Shown here: positions 10,011 to 20,892 of the stretch, one piece after another
Layout: every line of letters begins with the position of its first letter
How positions within the stretch are numbered: the stretch's first letter is position 1
Origin: Blattamonas nauphoetae
Lineage: Eukaryota > Preaxostyla > Oxymonadida
Assembly (NCBI GenBank): GCA_033064195.1
Contig: JARBJD010000193.1
Coordinates: 1-64,000, forward strand
Length of the DNA stretch: 64,000 nt
Reading direction: 5' to 3'
Translations under genes and position numbers: made by a program
Notes under the pieces: model-generated
Told to the model about the DNA's origin: nothing
What the model saw: only the letters and a program-made list of their open reading frames with translations
Database searches by the model: none

Positions 10011-10605
10011 GATGTGTCATTAACCCGGTTCTGTCACCAACCCGGAACATGGGGTTGAAATAAACCATTTTGGTCAAACTAAGAAAAAAATAAAATTTGA
10101 GAATTTTCTATCTTGGCGAATCAGAGAAAACCTCGAAAAACCTCGTTTAAGGCCCTTTTGGTAGTGTGTCCAAATCATATCTCCACAACCTGTGGACCAA
10201 TTTTGATGAAATTTTCCACAGAAACGTTTTTTTCGAGAAAAGAATTTTTTGAAAAAAAAAAGAAAAAAAAATTGTGTGTATTTGGGAAGATGTGAAAAAA
10301 CGCTGTTTTTCTCGACAAAAAAGTTTTTGGGAAAAAAATTTTTATTTTTTTTGTGAGTCTTTTTTCGATATATTCACGATAAAAATGCTTTTTATTTGGT
10401 GTAAAACGGATGTCTGGTTGTGGAGATACGAGCTGAAAAAGTTGAAAAAATGTGTGTGTTCCTGCTGTATACAGTATTTTGAGGTTTTCTCTGATTCGCC
10501 AAGATAGAAAATTCTCAAATTTTATTTTTTTCTTAGTTTGACCAAAATGGTTTATTTCAACCCCATGTTCCGGGTTGGTGACACGGACCGGGTTAATGAC
10601 ACATC
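10011..10605. mobile_element. TA-flanked MITE, family 1 (595 bp, 124-bp TIRs)
   Basis: The arms 10011-10134 and 10481-10605 are almost perfect reverse complements. The element begins GATGTGTCATTAACCCGG and ends with its complement, and a TA dinucleotide sits on each side (10009-10010, 10606-10607). The interior is A/T-rich with no coding capacity. A TA target and long inverted repeats fit a Tc1/mariner-type non-autonomous element. Related copies are at 44123-44716 and, as fragments, 13424-13640 and 14520-14865. Near-identity of the arms suggests a recent insertion. It abuts the DIRS-like fossil to its right. Confidence 0.8.
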
Positions 10606-10639
10606 TATCAATTCAAACTTTTTTATGTCTGGTATTCAG

Positions 10640-13290
10640 CATGGATATTTTCAGAGGATTGTTTGTCAAGTTGAGTGGAGAAAGAATCCTCTGTGCTTGA
10701 ATGTCCTCAAGACCTTCCTGGTGATGTCCAGGAGAGTAGTGCTCGCTCTCTGTCTCCGCAAGTTGAACACCGCTGACGTGTTGTCCGAATAGATCGCAAT
10801 CGATGTTGCTTTGTTCTTCTTCAGAAGCTTCGATGCGGGCGGCAGTGCCTGACCAATGGCAGCTGTCTCCGTCCAATTGCTCATTTGAAAGCGGGCTTCA
10901 GCGCTCCATAACCCGTGAAAGTAGAGATTGCCATCGTTCAGCTGAAGAACAGCGCCCCATCCGGTCGGGCTGGCGTCCGTTGTGATCGTCGCTTGCATGG
11001 CCGTTGGTTTGAACGAATGACGAAGGTTGGCCGTCAACCTCCTCTTCCAAAATTGCGTCTCGCCGAGTAATTCGGGATTGAGGAGGACTGAGCCATTCCA
11101 TCCTCGACTTTGTACTGCTGTCGCGATCAGTTTCTGGTGTCTTTTGAGGAAGAGGGTGGCTTCCTGAATGGAAGTACGAAGAAACTTGAGTGAGCCTACG
11201 AGGCTGGAGAGGTGTTTGATCGGAGTTGAGGCTCTCTTCTGGCACATGATGGTGTGGGACCACAAAACTGTCAAGAGTTTCTCCTTCCTCTGCTCTGTCA
11301 CCCAGATTGACTGCTCCCGAGAAGTGATTAGCCAGCCTAGGAACTCCACTTCATGAGACGGTTGAAGATGGGACTTCTCCTCCGCGATCACAAACCCGAG
11401 TTGTTGAAGCTGCTGTACTACTCGCTTCGACTTGGAGAGTGCCTCCTCCTCTGACTTCGCTATCAGCAGGAGGTCGTCCAAGTAAAACACTATCGTTCGA
11501 TCCAGTTCTGCCCTGAGTGCTCTCACTGCAATCTTCATGATCTTGGAGAATGTCCGTGGAGCTATTGAGAGGTGGAACGGCAAAGCGTTGAACTGGTATG
11601 TCTTCTTTCGGAAGCGGAAGCAGAGAAACTGACGAAGGGGTGGGCGAGGTGAACATGCAGGTATGCTGAGTGGATGTCTATGGTCGTCATCCAGGAGTTC
11701 GCGCCGATGAGTGGGAATGCCGTCTGCACGCTTTCCATCTTGAAGTGCTCCGTCCTGATCTCTCTGTTTAGTCGCGCCGCGTTGATCACCTTGCGGAAAG
11801 CGCCTCCCTTCTTCGGAACAAGGAATGTTGGGAGGAGTAGGGTAGCCGATGAGTGTGGGATCTCGGACACAGCTCCGATTCTGATCTCGTCCTGAAGGAG
11901 GACGTCGTAAGCTGTCATCTCTTCCGGACTGCCCTGGAACCCGTGAGCCTGTTTCTGACTGCGAAGGCGCACTGGAGAGTCCTTGTCTCTCCACTCCCAA
12001 AGCGCGCCTGATTCGATCAAACCCTTCCCACCAATATCCTCCCAGAGCTGCAGCCTGTCCAGGAGCCTGCCTGTGATGGGTTCCACTTCTAGTAGCCCTT
12101 GTTGTACCTGCGTCCACTGTTGTTGTTCGCCCCTGGGCCGTTCGATTTGGCGGGGGTCCGGCCCTGACCCCCTCTCCCTGAGAAATTGCTTGCTGAATGC
12201 ATTTGCGACAGAGATTGCGGAGCTAGCATCTGTACGGTTCGATCAAAGTTCGACTGGTTGGCATGTAGCGGGGGAGGAGGTGGTGGGAGACGAGCGGGTT
12301 CCGATCAGATGAGGTTCCTCCCCAGTGGCGCTTGGATGCCCATCGCACTTCTGACCTTATCCAGGTCGCTTCTGAAGACGAAGCGGGCGCGATAAGCCCG
12401 AGAGGTTGCGTCGGCAGTTGCTAGCATTGCGTCGAAGAGTTTAGGGAGAAGCGGGGAGGCATCGTCCAGGCGGTGTTGGAGTTGGCAAATGTCACCCAGC
12501 GTGGCGATGGATGTAAGCCCCGACAGGGTCGAAAGTCCTAAGATATCGTCTAGGAGCTTCTGAGCTTCCGTCATCTCCCCTGGGATGTCCACGAACACAG
12601 TTGAGATGCCGAGGGTGGCGCGCATGTGATTTGAAGCGACAGCTAGTTCCTGACGCAGATGAGGAGACAATAATGTATCCGTCCATTGAGAATTAAAGCC
12701 TTTGAATCTTTGCTGTAAATTGGAAGTCAAGATCTCTGAAAAATCTGGCGGCGGAGGAAGGTCGAAATGGGATTCGTGATCCCAGTGTGATAAGGTATGT
12801 TGAAAGTCTTCGACCGATCGCTTTGATTTCCGTTCTTTGTTTGCCGTTCTTCTCTTGTTTCCTGTGGAGTTCTGACTCCTTTTTGGCGATCGTGGTTGAT
12901 GGTGCTTCCTTCCTCCTGCTCTAGTGGACGAGTTGGAACGATTACGGCTTCTTGTACTGGAGGAGCGTGGGCGATGATGATCTGAATCATTTCTTTTGGT
13001 AGATTCGAAATCCGAGAGGTTCGAGGACGATGTCAAGTAGTGAGATGGTGAGTCGTCAGGACGCTGACGTTTTATCTTTCGGATTGGTGGATGTGTTTCC
13101 AGCGATCGAGAATATGATGAAGATGAGCGAGAAGGTGGTGAATTTGACAATACTGATCGTGGTACTGTGGACTCCATGTCACCACGAGGGTTGAAAATAG
13201 TTTGGTATTTCGCTTGTATACTCCTAACTATGCCATCCAAGATGTCTGGTGGTATCTCCAGTGGTATAGGAGGAGGAGGAGGAGGAAGCT
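10640..13290 (-). mobile_element. DIRS-like retroelement fossil, broken
   Basis: On the minus strand, a Gag-like frame (about 12.3-13.24 kb, Arg/Ser-rich with a helical C-terminal half) is followed by reverse transcriptase and RNase H parts down to about 10.67 kb. The RT core shows FYLDDLLLIA, the DIRS-type Y-x-D-D box, and the RNase H part has TTDASPTGWGAVL and YSDNTSAV. These match DIRS/PAT-type tyrosine-recombinase retroelements. No recombinase part is recognised in this copy; the extent may continue beyond the MITE at 10.0-10.6 kb. It is broken at a few places and older than the DIRS-like element at 39.2 kb. Confidence 0.7.
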
Positions 13291-13423
13291 ACAGATCGCC
13301 AGGATATGTCGTCATGAATGATCGGGCCGACTCCTAACTTGGCCTTTCTCAAGGTGAACCACCTCACCTGTTCTCACTGAGTAGAGCCGTAGGTTTGGTT
13401 TGGACCTACTGGAAGGGCGGTGC

Positions 13424-13640
13424 ATGTCAGGAACCCGGAACTTGGTGTCGAAAGACACTATTTTGGTCAAACTTCGAAAAACAATTCAATTTGAGACTTT
13501 TCTATCATAGCGAATCTTCACAGCCAATGAATCTTTGTTGAAAATCTTCACAGATACATTTTGTTGTGAAACGAATCATTGGAAAAAAATGACAAAAAAC
13601 AATGGGTATTTGTGGAGATACGAGAAAAACACATTTTTTC
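13424..13640. mobile_element. MITE family 1 fragment (left part)
   Basis: Blocks such as CACTATTTTGGTCAAACTTC, a TTTGAGACTTTTCTATC stretch and a later TTTGTGGAGATACGAG correspond, with divergence, to the left arm and interior of the MITE at 10011-10605. No matching right arm follows, so this is a truncated, older copy. Confidence 0.5.
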
Positions 13641-14519
13641 TTGAAAATCAAAGCTTCATCAACTTTGACGATGACATCGTCACCTCGGATAAGTCAGTTA
13701 AGTTGAAGAACCCCATGAACCTTGTATTTCACCCATTTCTCTTGAGATTGTTGAAGTCGAGCTCAAACGCGAGACTCTCAGGACTTTAGGTTCTAGGAAG
13801 AGACGAGTTGAATGACACGAATTTCCTTTCGGTCAAGCCATTCACAACTGGGTTTGTCTCCCAGTCTCTGTTGAGATGTCCGGACCGACCCGAAAGGGGT
13901 GAAATGATAGGTGGTCCGATCGAAGCATTACATTGATGAATATCGAAAAAAGTTCACAAGGTGCACAGAACGAAAGTGAAATGAACCAGGAATCAACTCA
14001 ACATTTCACCGAAGCCGCATTAGACAGATATTTCGAAGGAAAGATTGAACAACTCCTGACGGCAAAACGACAAGATCCGACAAGGTCAAACTCGGCATCA
14101 TCCCTCAAACAGCAGCCTTTTCGGGAGAGGGGGGAGGAGCAGCACCCCGGGAGAGAAAGCTGCTCATGGCGGAGGATCGAGTTCAAGCCGTAGCATACGC
14201 AACCACACAAACAGTTCACCCTGAGGAGAGAAGGAGGGAGCGGACAACCAGCCATGCACATCCTTCACACCACATTACCTTCCACCAGAACACATCACTG
14301 GGAGACTGTTGGAGAGAGTGGGATAAACAGTTACAGTTCTCCATTGAATTCTTCCTGAATTGGGCTATCCTTCCCAAATACGAGTCTTTATAGTAGTGTC
14401 AATTATCCACGCCATGTCAACAATTCACGATCTGTCAAGGATAAATCACAAAAGGTCCAACAAAGCGAATAAATTGCATTCTTTGAGGACAAACAATTGA
14501 GAGTGCCTCAGATCGCCCT
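13641..14519. other. No recognised gene; one weak 86-codon ORF
   Basis: An open frame at 13933-14193 (plus) starts MMNIEKSSQGAQNESEMNQE and is polar and Arg-rich. It could be the head of an old retroelement Gag, but there is no diagnostic motif. The rest is AT-rich and non-coding as far as I can see. Confidence 0.35.
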
Positions 14520-14865
14520 AAAGGAAACAATACACCTTTTTTGAAACTTTTTAGGGTCATTTCTCCACGACCAGACGTCCGTTTTGGAAAGAAGAAAAAG
14601 CGGTTTTATCGACGATATATCGAACATAGATACTCAATAAAAATGAAAAAAAAACTCATGAAATTTTTCTGGGCGAAAAAGTGCTTTTTTTCACATCTTC
14701 CCGGAGACCCATAATTTTTTCTTAAATTTTTTTTCAAAACATTCATTTCACCAAACAAACGATTCTACCAACAATTACATCAAAATCGGTTCACAGGTTG
14801 TGAAGCTATTGCCGAAACATTTTTTTTCTAAAGCAAAAAGGGGTATTTTGAGGTTTTCTCGGAAT
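14520..14865. mobile_element. MITE family 1 fragment (interior and part of right arm)
   Basis: The segment parallels the interior of the 44.1-kb MITE: ATTTCTCCACGACCAG, a TTTTTCACATCTTCC stretch, TTTCACCAAACAAACG and finally GTATTTTGAGGTTTTCTCGG. It stops at the inner part of the right arm, so no terminal repeat or target duplication is visible. A degraded copy. Confidence 0.5.
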
Positions 14866-15339
14866 TGGTCCATTCTTGTCCCGCACCGAAAAGAGCGTGG
14901 ATGATTGATTTTCGTGGATTATTGACGTCTCTATGAAAGGACTGTTGGTGGAGTGAAGGTGAACAATTTCGTAACAATTGTTGGGTAGAAAAAAAGAAAA
15001 GGAACAACGATGATGAGTGACGAGTGGAGAGCGTACTCAACACCGGAAACTGAGGGTAACACACATCTAGGTAGTGGTTTAGACGAATTGGGAACCCGAT
15101 TGCCATAGTCGATACTCCTAGGAGAATTGGAACGAGAAATCAATTTGAATCTCAAAGCCAATTGATTTTTTTTAATATGACTCATTCCAATTTCCATCTC
15201 ACTTACTACTGAAAATATTGACATTTCAGAGTAGTCAATATTTTGCTGTAAATTTAAAAATAAACGCCAAAAACGGGCCTCTTGAAAAGTGTCTTTTTTG
15301 AAGCAAATTTTGAGTACTTTCAGAAAACAAAGTCGATTT

Positions 15340-15374
15340 CTTTTTTTATTCAATTTTTGAATTTGTATAAAATG
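15340..15374 (+). promoter_or_regulatory. T-rich start-adjacent motif
   Basis: A T-rich tract followed by GAATTTGTATAAAATG abuts the ATG at 15372. It matches the leaders at 5544, 6014 and 17585. Confidence 0.45.
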
Positions 15375-15893
15375 AGCAGCGTCTTGACACCAACACAACT
15401 CCTAGAAATTCTCGAGAAAGATAATTTGATCATGAAATCACCTCCGACTCTTAATCGACAAGGAACAACATATCTCACTGGAAGCACATTCGAATACTAT
15501 CTTGAAGAAAAACCTGATGAAACTTATCAAGTGTACGTCAATAGTTTCGTCAAAGGATACAGACCACATCTGAATCGCCAGAAATATCTTCGACCAACAA
15601 ATCGTTGCACTAAAGAGAAGCTTATTGAATCAATGAAAAATGAGAATTGTGAACTCATTTCTGAATACACTCATTCTAGTACTCCAGTAACGTATCGACA
15701 TGACGGAATTGAATGGATAGTAATCCCGTCAAAATGGATGAAAGGATTCAGAACTCATCAGAACAAACGAAAACGATACACACAATCGTTTGTTGAAAAT
15801 GAATTGAAAAAAGAGAATTGTGAACTTGTTGGAATGTACAAGAAAGTGCTTGAGCCATTCAAATATCGCGATTTACGAACAAAGAATGAGTAG
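15372..15893 (+). CDS. Two- or three-module 'ENCEL-EW' protein (virus-like element gene)
   Basis: The frame from ATG at 15372 (MSSVLTPTQLLEILEKDNLI) gives about 173 residues. A first stretch ends in a module tail (VKGYRPHLNRQKY). Next come a full module (KNENCELISEY, PVTYRHDGIEW, WMKGFRTHQNKR) and the start of a further one (KKENCELVGMYKKVLEPFKY). It is closely similar to the 141-codon protein of the left-end fossil, including the linker KRYTQSFVENEL. The leader ends TTTGTATAAAATG, the family's start-adjacent motif. Function unknown; a DNA-binding or nuclease-associated repeat is possible. Confidence 0.55.
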   Translation: MSSVLTPTQLLEILEKDNLIMKSPPTLNRQGTTYLTGSTFEYYLEEKPDETYQVYVNSFVKGYRPHLNRQKYLRPTNRCTKEKLIESMKNENCELISEYTHSSTPVTYRHDGIEWIVIPSKWMKGFRTHQNKRKRYTQSFVENELKKENCELVGMYKKVLEPFKYRDLRTKNE

Positions 15894-15899
15894 TACGTT

Positions 15900-17550
15900 C
15901 GCTTGGACAATTGGTTGTATTTTGGAGACCGTCCTCACTTGAGAAAGTACCATGAAAGGTCATGAAAACACAAAAACTCTATTTTTTACCACAAATCACT
16001 GAAATCCAACATGATAACCATTTCGAAAAATTCTGAAAAAAATTCTAAAATCTCGGGGACACTGTCGGTCATCGATCAAAACAATCCTGATGAAAATCGG
16101 TTGAGAATTCGTCGAACTGTGTACCGAACTTAGGTCGAAAAAGTGACGAAAAAGTCGATGTTCGGATTTCGCCACTATGAACCGCTTTATGGCTCAAATT
16201 GTGTTCAAACACGTTTGATTGCGACGGAAATCATTTTGAAAGGTAGGATTTTCGATAAAAAGCACTTTCTGAAAAAAAAGTTTGATCCGACCCATATCCA
16301 TGGTCAAAATCTCGAAATTTTTTCTGGGAGGTTTGGACTTTCAGCACTATCATTTTCTGGACCACTTTCGTCCCCTATTAACGTTTTTACACTCCATTTC
16401 ACTACTTTCACTTCATTTACTCCGTTATTACATCATTTTAACGAACAGAAGTCGACGCGAGGTGTATAGCGCATTTCCTTAGTTTCATTTTGTTGGTTCT
16501 TCACATCACCGTTTTGACACAACATTTTCACACAACATGCACACTATTAGATTTTTGCCCCGATTTTCACTAACAATTCCTTCATTCTCACCATTCGAGA
16601 AGGCTGTGCTCAAATTTTGAGGAGATTTTGTCGGATAGTTCTCCCATAAAGTCACTTTTTCATGTTTTCACTTCTCAACTTTTGACCGTTTTTGTCACTT
16701 CAAAACCGACTGTAGTCCCTTTCATTTCATCACTTTCTCTCCCCATTTCACATTTGATCTCTTCACCATTCCTCTTCATTTTGCTCATATCACTTCCATT
16801 TTGTGGGCCGTTCTCACTTCACTAGCACATCATTTTAGTCAACTATTCATCAACTTTTTCACAAAAACAGAGTAAATGAAAGCGAATCAAGCATGAACAA
16901 AACGGGCAAGTTTGAAACTGAGAGGGAAATTGACGAACGTGAAATTGACGTGAAATGTGACACCAATAGTGAAAATTAGGTCTGTGTTCCGGTTTTTCTC
17001 TCTTAAAAACAACAAAAATGATTCAAAAATGTACGTGATATGATGAAGATTACGGAAAAATTCCGAGATATGAAGTGAGCCGTTGAAAGTGAGATCTCGG
17101 TAAAAGTCCGGAATCTTCACTTAACGGAAATTAGTGTGTTGTATTGGAGAACAAGATTAAGAGAAAGAAACATGAATGAAGTGGTTAAAAACAGTAAACA
17201 ACGAGAAAACGAAGACAGAAGTGAGACCAAAAATGAAACAATAACTAGTGCAAAATTGGTGACAATTCGGTTGAAACTAGTGAAAACAACTCTGAAAAAA
17301 GAGAGAAATGAGAGTGGCATACTGCTTTTTACATGAAAGTTTCGAGATCTGATGACGATCCTGAAAACCCGCATAACTCTGCAAAAGTTCGGAAAAAGTA
17401 AAAAACGGAGCATACGATCATGATCCTACAGTTCCGGAGAATCTAAAACGCACAGAATCAGAACGAAACTATCACTTGTGAGAAATGAGTGATCGAACCC
17501 ATTGATCCTCGATCTGAGAGACAAAACCAAAACTGAGAAATCAATGAAAG
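15900..17550. other. No recognised gene; strand composition switch
   Basis: From about 16340 to 16880 the plus strand is rich in T and C (many TTTTCACTTC-type words); from about 16890 to 17480 it is rich in A and G (GTGAAAA-type words). This could reflect a very degraded inverted repeat around 16880, but I could not align long arms by eye. ORFs are short and unconvincing. Confidence 0.4.
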
Positions 17551-17587
17551 AATTTTCATTTTTGACTTTTTTAATTTGAATTAAATG
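17550..17587 (+). promoter_or_regulatory. T-rich start-adjacent motif
   Basis: A tract TTTTTGACTTTTTT followed by AATTTGAATTAAATG leads directly into the ATG at 17585, matching the other three leaders of this element type. Confidence 0.45.
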
Positions 17588-18623
17588 AATCCAACTGAGA
17601 TGTACAACGAAAGACGTCGAGTATGTTCAGAACAAGCATTAATTGAATCAATGAGAGAAGAGAACTGTTCGCTAGTCTCTGGGTATGTCAGAAATAATGT
17701 TCTGGTGACGTATGTTCACGAGGGAGTTGACTTTTTTATTTTCTATGAAAGAGCAAACAGAAATGAATCGACAAAAATACAATTCACAAATGATTGAGAA
17801 AATGATTGATCATAATCTCTCGACGACCAGCGAGAATGCAGCAGTGATAGACACACTACAGAAGACAACAGAAGCACACAAGACAGCGATCTCTTCAATC
17901 CAAAAAGTAGTCAGCACAAATGGATCGATCACGACACCAGAAATTGGAGGATTGATCAATGTGAATGGAGCGAAGTGGAACATATCAGAAGGATCACTTC
18001 CAAAGTATCCTGGAACATATCCGGCATCGACATTTTCTTCTGGAATTTCAATATCGCAATCACTTGCAGAAACTTCAGGAATTCAGTTCAATGGTGATGG
18101 AATTGTCATGTGGTCTCCCTGTGACAAACCAGCATTGTATGACTACGATGAAGATACAGGTTCAGGTGTGTTTTCAATATCCACAACAGGAAGTTTTTCT
18201 CAGCTGTCAGACAGAAGAGTGAAAAGAAATATTGTTCCATACCCCAATGTTCTTGCACAACTGAATAAAGTGGAAATTGTGCAGTATCAGTTCAACACAT
18301 TCGACTCGAAGATAAACAAAGTGACGAAGCAAATCGAGAGCGAGACAGATGAAGAACACTTGAAGAACTGCAAAGAGAAATGCGAATGCTTGAAGAAGGA
18401 AAGAGAGAAGAAACACATTGGTGTGATTGCACAACAGATCCAAGAAATCTTTCCTGAAGTCGTGAATGATTCCAATCCAGATTGTCTTCAAGTTGATTCC
18501 GCAGAACTCTCTTGCTTTTGTATCAAAGCCATTCAGGAAGTATGTTCTATTGTCGGACAACAACAGACAATCATCAATGAACTCATTCAAAAATATAATA
18601 CACTGATTAGTATTCCAACATGA
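17585..18623 (+). pseudogene. Peptidase_S74 (intramolecular chaperone) domain gene region of the fossil
   Basis: The region begins with one 'ENCEL-EW' module head (REENCSLVSGY, VTYVHEGVDF). It then carries a coiled/low-complexity stretch and ends in a clear S74 domain: SDRRVKRNIVPY, a charged helical stretch, KKHIGVIAQQIQEIFPEVV, and a C-terminal helix with SCFCIKAIQEV. In phage tailspikes and viral fibres this domain helps trimerise the fibre and then cleaves itself off at the Ser of the SD-x-R motif. Here it may have belonged to a fibre-like protein of the virus-like element. The region as a whole is treated as a fossil, broken. Confidence 0.65.
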
Positions 18624-19026
18624 GATCAACCAGAAATTCATAATACTCTTTTATTATTTTTCCATTGATTGTCTCTTGTGTTTCCATCTCAATCGATTCA
18701 CCAGAACTGTCTTTGAACCAGATCTTCACAATTGATTGTCGAGTGCTTAATTCCCACTTCTTTCGCTTCGCAATCTGTTCGTTACAGAAAGCAACAAACG
18801 AGTCATTGAATGCATTAGTCTGGATCCAATCACCGTGGATTGTAATGTGCTGAGGAATGTCTTTTGAAATGACAGTTGAGTTACCATTAATTTCTTCTTT
18901 CACATGGATGAGTTTGCAGTCAAGAAAGTGAAAAGATGTCTCTAAGTGGATTGATATGTAAATTTCGCTGACAAAGATGATATAGTGAAGAAAAAGTACC
19001 GGGTTTTTGAGTCGCAAATTTTTCAA
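18607..19026 (-). CDS. Unrecognised gene of the fossil cluster, convergent to the S74 gene
   Basis: An open frame of up to 139 codons overlaps the end of the S74 gene tail-to-tail by about 17 bp. The first codons in this frame are not ATG, so the true start is uncertain. The protein has no recognised domain; it contains ITIHGDWIQTNAFNDSFVAF and a beta-rich C-terminal half. The tight convergent packing with the S74 gene suggests it belongs to the same element. Confidence 0.4.
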   Translation of the reverse strand: MKNLRLKNPVLFLHYIIFVSEIYISIHLETSFHFLDCKLIHVKEEINGNSTVISKDIPQHITIHGDWIQTNAFNDSFVAFCNEQIAKRKKWELSTRQSIVKIWFKDSSGESIEMETQETINGKIIKEYYEFLVDLMLEY

Positions 19027-19029
19027 GTT

Positions 19030-20240
19030 TATTCCAGCAGATCATGAACATGAGAAAAATTAGACACTTTACAGTCTGTGTGAGACCGATTTCGTTCTAT
19101 TGATGGGAAATGATGGTTAGTTCAACAAAATAGAAGATTGAGAAAAAGCTTGATTCGAAGAGTGAGTAAATTGAGAATAGTCCTTCAAAAGTACCTGGAG
19201 AGATGAAAACAGAATAAAACATGAGTTTGATGATAATCGAGTTCGAAGATAGTGTGAAAACAGACTGTAAAACGAATTGTTAAAATATTGCTGAGAGTTC
19301 GCTATCAACAGGGCTCTCTGAACATAAACCGGCAAAAATGAGATGGGAGCGAGTGTTTTGTCCAGCTTTACAATCAAATTACAGTTCCTATCAAGAACGA
19401 GAAACCAGCCCATAGTGAGTGATTGTCACTCTTGAAAGCAATCTATGAAAAAAGATTAGTGAAGTGAGGGATGATTAAAAGGCTTAGAATCATCGAGGAG
19501 TGTTTTGTAACGATTGGAGTCCTCTATGTACACGAAATTTGAGATTCATCGTGAGAACATCGTGAGAATATCGAGGCCTCGTGCGGTCTCATCGTGGGAC
19601 CTATGGGAAAAAGACCGCACGAGGCAGGTTTCGAACCCTGGTGACACCGGACGGTTTGGTGACACCACTGTAAGATTGAGTGGTAGTTGGGATGATATTG
19701 AACGAGAAATGCTGAAAAGATGCTGATAGAGACAAGTAAAAACAACAAAACGCGATTGGAAGACAAGGAGAGGAAGATCAAACCAGTATCTTTCTTTTTC
19801 ACGTCATGTCGGCAAGATTGTTTCTCAGCGTTTGTTTTTTTGAAAAGTTTCAATCGATAAATGCCGTGAAATGGCGGTAGGTTTTGGAAAGGATTGTTCC
19901 GTCAACGTAGTCGATTTAACCCGCAACTCCGGATTAACCCACACCCTGGATCTGGGACCCAGAATTCGGATATATTCGAAATTGCATCGTTATTTTGCCG
20001 TTATTTCATATTATTTCATAGGAATCTGTTCTGGAGAACGCTTAATCTCATGAAATGAACAAGAAAAGAGGGTTGATCAAGATCTCAACACAAAAATGAA
20101 ACGAAATGGGAATCGAACTTTTGGAAAGGATATTTCGACATTTGGCGATGCTGAGATGACGGGAGGTGTCAGCTGGGCCCGAATGAGTGAAACAGTCGAG
20201 TTGAGAATAGTGAGTGCTCGAGAGATGAGTGGAGTGAAGG
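19030..20240. other. No gene recognised; hairpin and MITE-end relic
   Basis: At 19576-19588 and 19613-19625 the 13-bp arms GCCTCGTGCGGTC and its complement form a perfect hairpin with a 24-base loop. Just downstream, 19638-19668 is a solo terminus of the 44.1-kb MITE family (GGTGACACCGGACGG...GACACCAC). The rest is AT-rich with only short ORFs. Confidence 0.5.
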
Positions 20241-20243
20241 CGG

Positions 20244-20435
20244 AAGGAGGGCAGAGTGGGCGAGATGGTGAAAGGAGGGCAGAGTGGGCGACAGGGCGGA
20301 AGGAGGGCAGAGTGGACGACAGGGCGGAAGGAGGGCAGAGTGGACGACAGGGCGGAAGGAGGGCAGAGTGGACGACAGGGCGGAAGGAGGGCAGAGTGGA
20401 CGACAGGGTTGAAGGAGGGCAGAGTGGGCGAGATG
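20244..20435. repeat. 28-bp minisatellite, seven units
   Basis: The unit AAGGAGGGCAGAGTGG + ACGACAGGGCGG is repeated at exact 28-bp steps (20244, 20272, 20300, 20328, 20356, 20384, 20412). Units 1 and 2 and the last differ slightly (GGGCG for GGACG, TGGTG or GGGTT ends). As 28 is not a multiple of three, the repeated frames on both strands are a by-product and not coding evidence. Confidence 0.85.
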
Positions 20436-20892
20436 TTTCAACGAATGATTCGAGCTCGTCCTGCGAGTTGTGTGAGGGCTCCTGAAATGGTTGCACAGCA
20501 AAAGAATCGTTGAGATCGAACGTTTTGAAGGGAGTGAGTCAGTTTTGTTTCTTTTGACCAATCTGATCCGGTCATACCATCATCCTCAGCTTGCTCCTCT
20601 GTATTGTAAACTTGACGTGATGGTGTTGATTTCCGTGTTGGGGAGAATGGTGAAAAGCAGGATCCTTGTGAGAGACAGAATCAGTCTCATTCTCAATCAA
20701 ATCACGTGGTTGGAGTAGCTTCGTAAGAATCTGCTCCATCAGTCCGAGTGGGATATCATTGCATCACAAACTTGTCGAGCAGCCAGATGGGATCGAGTTT
20801 GAGAGTATTGGAGAGAGTGTGTCGCTGTCGCTGGTTTGGTGCTTGTCGTGTGAGATCGGATGTGTCCAGAGAGATGAGAAGTCTGAGTTGGA

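Larger units (their letters stand above)
15282..19026. mobile_element. Second Polinton-like fossil cluster, scattered genes
   Basis: Three or four genes sharing features with the fossil at the left end lie here. They are a two-module protein at 15372 (plus), a module fragment at 17585 (plus), a Peptidase_S74-domain protein ending at 18623 (plus), and a minus-strand gene ending at 18607. The start-adjacent motif is the same as in the first fossil. No polymerase, integrase or terminal repeat is recognised, and about 1.6 kb in the middle has no gene. The cluster is broken and partial, and may be more than one insertion. The Polinton link is inference from shared genes. Confidence 0.5.

Noticed and set aside
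20077-20561. Long Pro/Ser and Arg/Gly ORFs on both strands over the minisatellite
   Set aside because: The 28-bp period rotates frames, so repeated ORFs arise on all frames without coding selection.
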